Assembly: GCF_900199185.1 (NCBI RefSeq)
Contig: NZ_OBMI01000001.1
Coordinates: 62,001-126,000, forward strand
Length of the DNA stretch: 64,000 nucleotides
Direction of reading: 5' to 3'
Source: Sphingomonas guangdongensis
GTDB taxonomy: Bacteria; Pseudomonadota; Alphaproteobacteria; Sphingomonadales; Sphingomonadaceae
Shown here piece by piece: positions 56,784 to 64,000 of this stretch. Positions within the stretch are counted from its first letter, which is position 1; every line of letters begins with the position of its first letter. Below the pieces are notes generated by a model. That model saw only the letters and a program-made list of their open reading frames with translations, was not told the DNA's origin and searched no databases. The translations under genes and the position numbers were made by a program.

Positions 56784-57231
56784 GCTTCAGCCGCACGATC
56801 GCCGCATCGAGCGCGGAGAGGAAGCGTGAGCGATCTTCCTTGGCGAACGGCTTCGGCCCGCCGATCCCCTCGCCGAGACCCGCGCGCAGGTCGGCCATGA
56901 TCGCGCGCGTCGCGACCGCGCCGCCGATCGACGCGGTCGTGAACGGCTTACCGGTCGGCGCCAGCACGGTAGCGCCCGCCTTCAGGCAGCGATCGGCGAG
57001 CAGGATATCGGCGGTGACGACGATGCTCGCGGCGTCCGCGCGTTCCGCGATCCAGTCGTCGGCCGCGTCGAACCCGTCGGACACGACCACCCGCTCGATC
57101 AGCGGATGATCGGGCACGCGAAACGGCGCATTGCTGACCAGCGTCACCGGCACCACCGTCCGCCACGCCACGCGGTACACCTCGTCCTTCACCGGACAGG
57201 CGTCCGCGTCGACGAGGATGCGCAGGCTCAC
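56776..57231 (-). CDS. YaiI/YqxD (DUF188) family protein
   Basis: A 151-residue protein with the family's N-terminal LRILVDADACPVKDEVYRVA (PIN-like acidic residues), the central DAASIVVTADILLADRCLKAGA and the C-terminal AFAKEDRSRF-like PKPFAKEDRSRFLSALD. The family is thought to be a nuclease-like fold, but its activity is not established. The GTG 57231 overlaps the helicase stop (GTGA), and it overlaps the NUDIX start by eight bases, so these genes form a tight operon with the extensin-like gene. Confidence 0.9.
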   Translation of the reverse strand: MSLRILVDADACPVKDEVYRVAWRTVVPVTLVSNAPFRVPDHPLIERVVVSDGFDAADDWIAERADAASIVVTADILLADRCLKAGATVLAPTGKPFTTASIGGAVATRAIMADLRAGLGEGIGGPKPFAKEDRSRFLSALDAAIVRLKRV

Positions 57232-58937
57232 GGCCGGCGCGGTGCCCTGGGGCCGGCCGGCCGCGCCTTGTAGCCGCCGGGCGCACGCTGCTGCATCGGC
57301 CGGTTCGGTCCCCGCGGCGCACCGCGGCCGCCGCCCTGCCCGCCCTGCGGCGGTGGGCCCTGCGGCGCCGGCACGATCACGGCGTCGTCGTCCTCGCTCA
57401 TCGTCCGGCGCACCTGATCGGCGACCCGGTCGGCGATCGCGCGCGGCACCTGGAAGAAGGTGTCGCTGTGCCCGATCCGGATCGCGCCCACCTCCGTCTT
57501 GGTGATGTGCGCGCGGCGGCAGATCAGCGGCAGGATCCAGCGCGGATCGGCATTCTGGCGCCGCCCTAGCTCCATCCGGAACCACACGGTGTCGTCGAAC
57601 CCCGGACGATGGACCCGCTCGGGCGCCGGGCCGCGCTCGATCAGCTCCTCGGGTTCGGGCAACGCGGCGCGGTGCGCGCGGACCAGCAGCGCCGCGATCT
57701 CCTCCGCCGACCGCTCGGCGAGCAGCCGCTCGGCCAGCGCCTTGTCCTCGTCGTCGACCTCGACCGGCGCGAGCAGCGCACCCAGCAACCGCTCGCGATC
57801 CTGCGCGCGAATGTCCTCGGGCGACGGCACGTCGATCCACTCGGCGTTGATGCGCGCGCCGCGCAGCATCATCTCCGTCCGACGGCGGCGCGGGTATGGA
57901 ACGATCAGCACCGCCGTTCCCTTCTTGCCCGCACGCCCCGTCCGGCCGGAGCGGTGCTGGAGTGCCTCCGCGTCGCGCGGCAGCTCGACGTGAACGACCA
58001 GGGAGAGCGTCGGCAGGTCGATGCCGCGCGCCGCAACGTCGGTCGCGACGCAGACGCGGGCGCGCCGGTCGCGGAGCGCCTGCAGCGCGTGGTTGCGTTC
58101 GTTCTGGCTGTGCTCGCCCGACAGCGCGACCGCGGAGAAGCCGCGCTCCACCAGGCTGGCGTGCAGGTGACGCACGTTGTCGCGGGTAGCGCAGAACAGG
58201 ATCGCGGTCTCCGCCTCGTGGAAGCGAAGCAGGTTGATGACCGCGTGCTCGATGTCCGACGGTGCGACCGCCATCGCCTGATAGGTGATGTCGCCGTGCC
58301 CGCGCGCTTCGCTGGCGGTCTCGATGCGAAGCGCGTCGCGCTGGTACTTGCGGGCGAGCGCCACGATCGGCTTTGGCATGGTGGCGGAGAAGAGGAGTGT
58401 GCGGCGCTCGCTCGGCGTCGCGTCGAGCAGCGCCTCGAGGTCCTCGCGGAAGCCCATGTCGAGCATCTCGTCCGCCTCGTCGAGGACGGCCGCCCGGACG
58501 TGGCTGAGATCGAGCGCCCCGCGCTCCTCATGGTCGCGCAGGCGGCCCGGCGTCCCGACGACGATGTGGGCGCCGGCGTTCAGCGCGCGGCGCTCCTTGG
58601 ACGCGTCCATCCCGCCGACACAGGTCGCGATCCGCGCGCCCGCCGCGGCGTAGAGCCAGCCGAGCTCGCGGCTGACCTGCAGCGCCAGCTCGCGGGTCGG
58701 GGCGATAACGAGCGCCAGCGGCGCGCCGGCGCCGGGCAGGCGGTCGCCCTCCAGCAGGTCGCCGCCGATCGCCAGACCGAAGGCAACGGTCTTGCCGGAG
58801 CCGGTCTGGGCGGAAACGATCAGGTCGCGGCCGGCGGCCTCGTCGGTGGTGACGGCTGCCTGGACGGGGGTGAGGGCGGTATAGCCGCGCGCGCCGAGCG
58901 CCTCGGCGAACAAGGGAGACAGGTGTGAAAAAGGCAT
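57228..58937 (-). CDS. DEAD-box RNA helicase with a DbpA-type RNA-binding domain
   Basis: A 569-residue helicase: motif I SAQTGSGKTVAFG, Ia PTRELALQV, II VLDEADEMLDMG, III LFSATMP, V VATDVAARGIDL and VI LQHRSGRTGRAG. A DbpA RNA-binding domain lies at about 455-525 (ADPRWILPLICRRAHITKTE, then VGAIRIGHSDTFFQV). The tail is Gly/Pro/Arg-rich. The arrangement resembles DeaD/CsdA, which works in cold-shock ribosome assembly. The start is ATG 58937. It begins a four-gene run with YaiI, NUDIX and extensin-like genes. Confidence 0.92.
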   Translation of the reverse strand: MPFSHLSPLFAEALGARGYTALTPVQAAVTTDEAAGRDLIVSAQTGSGKTVAFGLAIGGDLLEGDRLPGAGAPLALVIAPTRELALQVSRELGWLYAAAGARIATCVGGMDASKERRALNAGAHIVVGTPGRLRDHEERGALDLSHVRAAVLDEADEMLDMGFREDLEALLDATPSERRTLLFSATMPKPIVALARKYQRDALRIETASEARGHGDITYQAMAVAPSDIEHAVINLLRFHEAETAILFCATRDNVRHLHASLVERGFSAVALSGEHSQNERNHALQALRDRRARVCVATDVAARGIDLPTLSLVVHVELPRDAEALQHRSGRTGRAGKKGTAVLIVPYPRRRRTEMMLRGARINAEWIDVPSPEDIRAQDRERLLGALLAPVEVDDEDKALAERLLAERSAEEIAALLVRAHRAALPEPEELIERGPAPERVHRPGFDDTVWFRMELGRRQNADPRWILPLICRRAHITKTEVGAIRIGHSDTFFQVPRAIADRVADQVRRTMSEDDDAVIVPAPQGPPPQGGQGGGRGAPRGPNRPMQQRAPGGYKARPAGPRAPRRP

Positions 58938-59075
58938 GTGTGCTCGCAAATGGGGTGTGACCGGCCAGCGAGCAAGCGCGCTCCCCTCTCACGGCCGGCT
59001 TGCGTCGCGCGCAGCGGCTTCGTGTTCAGCGCCCCATGTCGGTAGTCGGGTGGGTCAGTGATGCGCGGGAGGCGG

Positions 59076-59151
59076 TGGTGGAGCTGAGGGGAATCGAACC
59101 CCTGACCTCTGCAGTGCGATTGCAGCGCTCTCCCATCTGAGCTACAGCCCC
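59076..59151 (-). tRNA. tRNA-Ala, anticodon CGC
   Basis: A complete 76-nt cloverleaf on the minus strand. The acceptor stem GGGGCTG/CAGCTCC has the G3-U70 pair that marks alanine tRNAs. The D arm is GCTC...GAGC, the anticodon stem CTGCA/TGCAG holds the loop ATCGCAC (anticodon CGC, codon GCG), and the T arm is AGGGGTTCGATTCCCCT. The 3' CCA is encoded. There is no rRNA gene nearby. Confidence 0.96.
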
Positions 59152-59373
59152 GCACTCCCGAACCGGCTTGGTCGCAAGGACCGCGCCGGGGCCGCTCCCC
59201 TATCAGATTGCTCGGGCGATGCAACGCCCCGCCGCCGCTTTTTGACGCGTCGCCCGTGCCGCTCGGCTCGCCGCAGCCGCGCGATCGGGGCGAGGAACCT
59301 TAACCTTCGTCAGCATTTGAACCGCTGAGGCGCCGGCGCCGTGAAGGTCCGTCAGGCACCCCGCGTAAATGTC

Positions 59374-59388
59374 AGGAGGATGACAGTG
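59374..59388 (+). promoter_or_regulatory. Ribosome binding site that selects a GTG start
   Basis: AGGAGG at 59374-59379 lies six bases before GTG 59386. An in-frame ATG at 59380 follows it directly with no spacing, which would be too close. The GTG is therefore the more likely start of the DUF2171 protein. Confidence 0.6.
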
Positions 59389-60501
59389 GCAAACGATCGC
59401 GACAGCTACTCGAACGACTATGGCCGTGACGCCGGCGACTACGGCCGCGACTATGGATCGGGACGCGACTACACCTATTCCAGCGCGCGCGACTATCAGG
59501 CGAGCGGCCAGATGGGCGGGCGTGACGACCGCAACTATCGCGGCGGCGGCACCGGCTACGGCGAGCGCAGCCAGCAGGGCGGCAACCGCGACTATTACGG
59601 CGGGCGCAGCGGCCAGGGCGACAATGATCGCGGCGGCTATGGCCAGGGCGGTTTCGGTCAGGGCGGCTACGGCCAGAACAGCTATGGCCAGCGTGACCAG
59701 GGCAACTACGGCAGCCGCAACTATGGCGACGACCGCGGCGGCTACGGCCAGAACAATTACGGCAACGATCGCCAGAGCTACGGTGCCGGCGGCCAGGGTG
59801 GCTATGGCGGCAGCTACGGCCAGAACCGCACCCGCGACTGGGGCAGCGACCGCAGCCAGCAGCGCAGCTACGGCGGCCAGCCGCAGGGCTACAGCTACCA
59901 GGATCGCGGCTTCTTCGATCGTGCGGGCGATGAGGTCCGCTCGTGGTTCGGCGACGAGGACGCGGAGCGCCGCCGCGACATGGATCAGCGCTATGACGAG
60001 CGGCTGGGCGGGTCGCAGCGCGGCAATACAACCGGCTACGGCCGCGACGAGGACTACCACTCGTGGCGCCGCACGCAGATCGACCAGCTCGACCGCGACT
60101 ATCACGAGTACCGCCAGGAGAACGCCAAGAAGTTCGAGAACGAGTTCGGCACCTGGCGCTCCAACCGCCAGACGCAGCGGACGTCGCTCTCCAGCGTGAA
60201 CGAGCACATGGAAGTGGTCGGTTCCGACGGGCAGCACGTCGGCACCGTCGACAAGGTGCGGGGTGACCGCATCATCCTGACCAAGAACGACGCCGACGCC
60301 GGTGGCCGGCACCACTCGATCCCGTCGAGCTGGCTCCAGTCGGTCGATGACAAGGTGACGATCAGCAAGACCGCCGACGAGGCGAAGAAGCAGTGGCGCG
60401 ACGAGGAGCGCTCGGGCGCGCTGTTCGGCGAGGGCGACAAGTCGGACGACAAGGACGGCGGGTCGACCAACCTCAACCGCAGCTTCTCGGGCACCTACTG
60501 A
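59386..60501 (+). CDS. Prion-like low-complexity protein with C-terminal DUF2171 domain
   Basis: A 371-residue protein. About residues 1-185 are a low-complexity region of Gly, Tyr, Gln, Asn, Ser, Arg and Asp with many GYGQ, NYG and RDYG units (GRDYGSGRDYTYSS, GGFGQGGYGQNSYGQ). About 185-215 hold the SWFGD motif (RSWFGDEDAERRRDMDQRY). The middle is charged and helical. About 293-350 form a PRC-barrel-like DUF2171 domain (HMEVVGSDGQHVGTVDKVRG, then SIPSSWLQSVDD). There is no signal peptide. The function is not known. The composition of the N-terminus resembles eukaryotic condensate-forming proteins. A strong terminator follows. Confidence 0.8.
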   Translation: MANDRDSYSNDYGRDAGDYGRDYGSGRDYTYSSARDYQASGQMGGRDDRNYRGGGTGYGERSQQGGNRDYYGGRSGQGDNDRGGYGQGGFGQGGYGQNSYGQRDQGNYGSRNYGDDRGGYGQNNYGNDRQSYGAGGQGGYGGSYGQNRTRDWGSDRSQQRSYGGQPQGYSYQDRGFFDRAGDEVRSWFGDEDAERRRDMDQRYDERLGGSQRGNTTGYGRDEDYHSWRRTQIDQLDRDYHEYRQENAKKFENEFGTWRSNRQTQRTSLSSVNEHMEVVGSDGQHVGTVDKVRGDRIILTKNDADAGGRHHSIPSSWLQSVDDKVTISKTADEAKKQWRDEERSGALFGEGDKSDDKDGGSTNLNRSFSGTY

Positions 60502-60533
60502 CGCCGGAGCGCACCGGTTAATCGGTAATGCGC

Positions 60534-60570
60534 GCGGCCCGGACGGGAACGTCCGGGCCGCTTTTCTTTA
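60534..60570 (+). terminator. Strong rho-independent terminator
   Basis: A perfect 11-bp stem GCGGCCCGGAC/GTCCGGGCCGC with loop GGGAAC is followed by TTTTCTTTA. It ends the DUF2171 gene's transcript 33 bases after its stop. Confidence 0.88.
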
Positions 60571-60680
60571 CGTCACCCCGGCGCTGGCCAGGTCCCGGAA
60601 TGACCTGGCGCGACCGAGCTCTACACGATCCCTCTCGAGGAGGGCTGGACCCCGGCCTGCGCCGGGGTCACGGCGGTTTG
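60571..60680. repeat. Type B dispersed repeat before the oligopeptidase gene
   Basis: cgtcaccccggcgctggccagg at 60570-60591 and the later ggaccccggcctgcgccggg, then gtcacggc at 60650-60677, are arms of the type B palindrome. No gene was seen in the rest of the 256-bp spacer. Confidence 0.55.
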
Positions 60681-60757
60681 CCGGGCCTGCTGACGTCCCT
60701 CCCGCCTGTCGTTGGACCACTCTTCCCCCCTTGCCTCGCCGCCCCTACAGCACCCTT

Positions 60758-62812
60758 ATGACCACGACGCCCCCCATCGCTCCTGTTCGCGCCTCCACCC
60801 AGACCTGGCACGGCATCACGCTCGAGGACCCGTACGCCTGGCTGCGCGACCCCGGCTATCCGAAGGTCACCGATCCCGAGATCCTCGACTATTTGAAGGC
60901 CGAGAACGCCTATTTCGAGGAGGTGATGGCGCCGCTGAAGCCGCTCGCCGACACGCTGTTCACGGAGATGCGCGGCCGCATCAAGGAAGACGACGCGACC
61001 GTGCCGCAGAAGGACGGCGACTGGCTCTACTGGACCGATCACGAGACCGGGGGCGAGTACCGCCGCTGGTGGCGGCGGCCGGTCGCGGGTGGCGCCGCCC
61101 AGCTGATCCTCGACGAACCTGCGCTCGCCGCTGGCAAAGAGTATTTCCGGCTGGGTGGCTTCGCCGTCAGCAATAATGGCCGCTACCTTGCCTACGCGAT
61201 CGATGACAATGGCTCCGAGCGGTTCGAGCTCCGGGTCAAGGACCTGAACAGCGGCGCGCTGCTGCCGGACGTTATTCCGGGCATCCTCTCCGACATCGTC
61301 TGGACCGCCGATGACGCAGGCTTCCTCTACGGCCTCGCCAACGACCAGTGGCGCACCGACAATGCGCGCTACCACAAGCTGGGCAGCGATCCCGCGACGG
61401 ACGTAGAGCTCTACCACGAGGCGGACGAGGGCTACCGCGTCGCCGTCGGCGAGACGAGCTCGCGCGCTTGGCTGGTGATCGCGACCGGCGACCATGTGAC
61501 CAGCGAGGTGCGCCTGCTCCCCGCCGCCGATCCACTCGCCGAGCCGATCCTGGTCGTACCCCGGCAGGTGGGCCGCGAGTACGACGTCGACGAGCACGAC
61601 GGCACGCTCTTCATCCACACCAACGACACCGACCCGATGTGGCGGCTGGTCACCGCGCCGGTCGAGCGCCCGGGCGAGTGGACCGAGCGGATCGCGCCCT
61701 CCCCGCACTTCTACATGACCGGCGTTACCACCTTCGCCGACTTCTTCGTGGTGGAGGGGCGCGAGGACGGGCTCGATCAGATCGAGATCCACTGGTACGA
61801 TGGCCGCGCACCGCGCCGCATCTCCTTCCCGGAGGCAAGCTACGTCGCCGACCTCGGCGACAATCCCGAGTACGCCGTGGACACGCTGCGGCTCAGCTAC
61901 CAGTCGATGGTCACGCCCGGCACCGTCTACGACTATGCGCTGGCGGACGGCGCGCTCACCACGCTGAAGGTTCAGACGATCCCGTCGGGCTACGATCCGG
62001 CCAAATACCGTACCGAGCGGCTGAGGATCACCGCGCGCGACGGCGTGGAGGTGCCCTGCTCGATCGTCTACCCCGTCGGCTACCCGACCGACGGCTCGGG
62101 CAAGCTCTACCTCTACGCCTATGGCGCATACGGCCATGCCATTCCGCCGGGCTTTTCCACCAGCCGCATGTCTTTCCTCGACCGCGGCATGGCGTTCGCG
62201 ATCGCGCACATCCGCGGTGGCGACGACCTGGGCCAGCAATGGTACCACGACGGCAAGCTCGCCAAGCGCACCAACACCTTCAACGACTTTGTCGATGTGG
62301 CGAAGGGACTGATCGAGCGCGGCTTCACCCACGCGGGCGGCATCGCGATCGCGGGCGGCTCGGCGGGTGGCGAGCTGATGGGCGCGGTGGTCAACTCGGA
62401 CCCGCACCTGTGGGGCGCGGTAATCGCCGACGTGCCGTTCGTCGACGTGCTCAACACCATGCTCGACGCCACTCTGCCGCTCACGCCGGGCGAGTGGCCG
62501 GAGTGGGGCAATCCGATCGAGGACAAGGCGGCGTTCGAGCTGATCCGCGGCTACTCGCCCTACGACAACGTCAGGTCACAGGATTACCCGCCGCTGTTCA
62601 TCTCGGGCGGGCTCAACGATCCGCGCGTGACCTATTGGGAGCCCGCCAAGTGGGCGGCCAAGCTGCGCGCGACCAAGACCGACGATAACCTGCTGCTGCT
62701 CAAGACCAACATGGGCGCCGGCCACGGCGGCAAGTCCGGGCGTTGGGAGAGCCTGAAGGAAGCGGCGGAAGAGATGGCGTTCGTGCTGTGGCAACTGGGG
62801 GTCGCGAAATGA
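60758..62812 (+). CDS. ptrB: S9 family serine peptidase, oligopeptidase B-like
   Basis: A 684-residue peptidase with an N-terminal beta-propeller (about 1-400) and a C-terminal alpha/beta-hydrolase. The catalytic Ser is in AIAGGSAGGELMGA (about 533-540), the Asp in ISGGLNDPRVTYWEPAKW, and the His in NMGAGHGGKSGRWE. YGAYGHAIPPGFSTSRMSFLDRG and AHIRGGDDLGQQWYHDGK are S9A signatures. It has no signal peptide, so it would degrade basic-residue-containing oligopeptides in the cytoplasm. The start is ATG 60758; a GTG-less upstream frame from 60731 is possible. Its stop overlaps the next gene (ATGA). Confidence 0.93.
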   Translation: MTTTPPIAPVRASTQTWHGITLEDPYAWLRDPGYPKVTDPEILDYLKAENAYFEEVMAPLKPLADTLFTEMRGRIKEDDATVPQKDGDWLYWTDHETGGEYRRWWRRPVAGGAAQLILDEPALAAGKEYFRLGGFAVSNNGRYLAYAIDDNGSERFELRVKDLNSGALLPDVIPGILSDIVWTADDAGFLYGLANDQWRTDNARYHKLGSDPATDVELYHEADEGYRVAVGETSSRAWLVIATGDHVTSEVRLLPAADPLAEPILVVPRQVGREYDVDEHDGTLFIHTNDTDPMWRLVTAPVERPGEWTERIAPSPHFYMTGVTTFADFFVVEGREDGLDQIEIHWYDGRAPRRISFPEASYVADLGDNPEYAVDTLRLSYQSMVTPGTVYDYALADGALTTLKVQTIPSGYDPAKYRTERLRITARDGVEVPCSIVYPVGYPTDGSGKLYLYAYGAYGHAIPPGFSTSRMSFLDRGMAFAIAHIRGGDDLGQQWYHDGKLAKRTNTFNDFVDVAKGLIERGFTHAGGIAIAGGSAGGELMGAVVNSDPHLWGAVIADVPFVDVLNTMLDATLPLTPGEWPEWGNPIEDKAAFELIRGYSPYDNVRSQDYPPLFISGGLNDPRVTYWEPAKWAAKLRATKTDDNLLLLKTNMGAGHGGKSGRWESLKEAAEEMAFVLWQLGVAK

Positions 62813-63252
62813 TCCTGCTCGCGTTGGCGATCCAGGCGGCGGCGCCCGCGCCCGACACGGCGGCACTGGCGCAGCGCGTTGCCGAGAGCAGCACGCTTGC
62901 GCAGTTACTGCCGCTGATCGCCGGCAAGGAAGTCGGCGACTTGGCGAAGGAGCATCCGACCCTCACCGCCGCCGAGCAGGAGACGCTGCGCGCTACCGGC
63001 AGCGAGGTAATGGCGGCGGCGCGCACGCGCCTGATCGCGGCGCTCGCCCCGAGCTACGCCGCCGCACTCACCCCGGATCAGATGCGCGCGATCATCGCGT
63101 GGGAGGACAGCGCCGCCGCCCGCGCGCGCCGCGCCGCCGACGTGCCGGCGTTGGTGGGTGCCGCCAAGGTGCTGGACGGCTACGACTACAAGGGTGAGGT
63201 CATGAAGGCGTTCTGCGCGAAGACGGGCAAGGGCTGCACTCGAGCCAGATAA
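62809..63252 (+). CDS. Small exported DUF2059-like protein
   Basis: A 147-residue protein with a short N-terminal hydrophobic signal (MILLALAIQAAAPAP). A helical domain follows, with LAQRVAESSTLAQLLPLIAGKEV and, near the middle, SYAAALTPDQMRAIIAWEDSAAARARR. The latter matches the DUF2059 pattern in which a helix ends before a segment of shrinking distance to the C-terminus. Two cysteines lie at the end (FCAKTGKGCT). The function is unknown. It is translationally coupled to the oligopeptidase gene. Confidence 0.7.
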   Translation: MILLALAIQAAAPAPDTAALAQRVAESSTLAQLLPLIAGKEVGDLAKEHPTLTAAEQETLRATGSEVMAAARTRLIAALAPSYAAALTPDQMRAIIAWEDSAAARARRAADVPALVGAAKVLDGYDYKGEVMKAFCAKTGKGCTRAR

Positions 63253-63292
63253 GTGCCGCCTGCATGCGCCACGTCACTATTGAGAGAAGGAC

Positions 63293-63733
63293 ATGCCGAT
63301 GCGGTATTGTTACATGCTGGGCGCCGCGACGCTTCTGCTCGGCGTTCCGGCGGCGTCGCAGATGACGCAGTCGCAGCAACTCGATGCTGCCCGGAGCATA
63401 TCCCGGCTGCTCGGCCTGTCGCCGGCCGGGACCGAGCTGTGGGCCCGCCAATCGTTGAAGCGAGCTCGCAACGACGAGCTCGACAAGATCTCCGCCGTGG
63501 AGTTGGAGATCGGGCGGGAACTGGCCCGGTCGACCCCCGACCGCGCGCGGCTCGATACGCTGGTTGAGCGCTTTGTTGTGGAAAATGCCGCGATTGAGCG
63601 TCGGCGCAAGCTGCAGGAGCTCGCGGACGCGTTCGAGCACACTCCAGCTGATCGGCAGCAGATCGGCCGGTTCATCGCTGACGCGGTTCGGGACGCGAAC
63701 AATCGCGGCGCGGTGCTGCAACCGCTCCCGTGA
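63293..63733 (+). CDS. Small exported protein of unknown function
   Basis: A 146-residue protein with a probable signal peptide (MPMRYCYMLGAATLLLGVPA; cleavage near AAS). The mature part is almost entirely helical and charged (LKRARNDELDKISAVELEIG, LDTLVERFVVENAAIERRRK), which resembles the helical periplasmic sensor fold of CnrX/CpxP-like proteins. This is only a resemblance. The ribosome site GAGAAGG precedes ATG 63293; ATG 63299 is also possible. Confidence 0.65.
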   Translation: MPMRYCYMLGAATLLLGVPAASQMTQSQQLDAARSISRLLGLSPAGTELWARQSLKRARNDELDKISAVELEIGRELARSTPDRARLDTLVERFVVENAAIERRRKLQELADAFEHTPADRQQIGRFIADAVRDANNRGAVLQPLP

Positions 63734-63734
63734 C

Positions 63735-64000
63735 CTAGGCAGAGCGAAACGTGGACGCCGCGCACCGGTCCAGCGTAATCGCAAAGGTCAGCCCGGCGAT
63801 CGCGCCCGCCAGCAGATAGAGCGCCGTCAAGGTCGGCTCGAACCGCACGCCGGTCAGCGCGATGCCGAAGCCACGTGACAGGCCCGCCGGGATCACCGTC
63901 ACGGTCGCCGCCACGGCGGTGATGCCAATGGCGGCGCTCACGACATGTCGCATGCGGCGTACCGGCTGTCCCCACCTGACGAGGATCAGGAATCCGCCGA
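63735..64000 (-). CDS. Small membrane protein, possibly partial at the window end
   Basis: At least 72 residues from ATG 63953, with two hydrophobic segments (AAIGITAVAATVTVIPAG and LTALYLLAGAIAGLTFAITL) and a short cytoplasmic-type tail. The same frame stays open to the window edge (GGFLILVRWGQPVRRM), so the gene may start outside. It ends one base from the stop of the convergent small exported protein gene. No family was recognised. Confidence 0.5.
   Translation of the reverse strand, partial: GGFLILVRWGQPVRRMRHVVSAAIGITAVAATVTVIPAGLSRGFGIALTGVRFEPTLTALYLLAGAIAGLTFAITLDRCAASTFRSA

Noticed and set aside
59294..59319. GGAAC before the prion-like protein gene as an EcfG promoter
   Set aside because: At spacing 16 or 17 the -10 element reads ATTT or TTTG, not CGTT.
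60758..62812. The S9 peptidase considered as a lasso isopeptidase
   Set aside because: It has no signal peptide, lies more than 30 kb from the lasso-like genes and matches oligopeptidase B in full.

Overview
The window is high-GC chromosomal DNA from an alphaproteobacterium, most probably a sphingomonad (Sphingomonas or a close relative). This rests on gene content and arrangement: a GcrA cell-cycle regulator, TonB-dependent receptors, an argD-argF-hslO operon, an alphaproteobacterial petABC (bc1) operon, an atpHAGDC operon with a very short epsilon subunit, an EcfG-type stress promoter, and many dispersed palindromic intergenic repeats. The placement is by recognition, not by a database search. 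Almost all of the window is ordinary, tightly packed housekeeping sequence, with many 4-nt stop/start overlaps (ATGA, GTGA, TTGA). No phage, IS element, CRISPR array or rRNA gene was seen.

Layout. 1-6.3 kb: the 3' end of an outer-membrane receptor, a sodium:solute symporter coupled to a PL6-like parallel beta-helix protein, and a divergent TonB receptor. 6.5-10 kb: a Tyr/Arg-rich lipoprotein behind an exact EcfG-type promoter, then petABC. 10-17 kb: trmL, hemF, a GNAT gene, two membrane proteins, lipB, two exported proteins, queE-queC. 17-22.5 kb: hslO, argF, argD, an ABC-2 permease, gcrA. 22.5-30.5 kb: marR and a peptide-type ABC exporter, divergent from an asparagine-synthase-like gene plus a lasso-peptide B2-like protease gene, then a secreted beta-propeller/amidohydrolase. 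30.5-34.8 kb: ECF sigma, anti-sigma, a Crp-like regulator and two tandem exported ferritin-like proteins. 34.8-40 kb: ada, PilZ, an RhlE-type helicase, two unknown proteins, marR. 40-45 kb: the F1 part of ATP synthase. 45-53.8 kb: an isolated cpaF, unknown proteins, Rieske ferredoxin, maiA, a PfkB kinase, an EI24 protein, a NatAB-like ABC exporter and msrB. 53.8-64 kb: CHAP amidase, extensin-like protein, NUDIX, YaiI, a DbpA-like helicase, tRNA-Ala, a prion-like DUF2171 protein, oligopeptidase B and small exported proteins.

The best candidate for an undescribed system is 22.5-27.1 kb. It resembles a lasso-peptide maturation and export module (C, B2 and D functions) with a MarR regulator and a perfect 9-bp inverted repeat in the divergent promoter. 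I could find no precursor gene and no RRE/B1 gene near it. Other notable points are a PL6-like protein with leucine where the family's catalytic lysine belongs, a structured 63-bp element present twice inside a dispersed repeat, and the ferritin-like pair next to its own sigma/anti-sigma genes.
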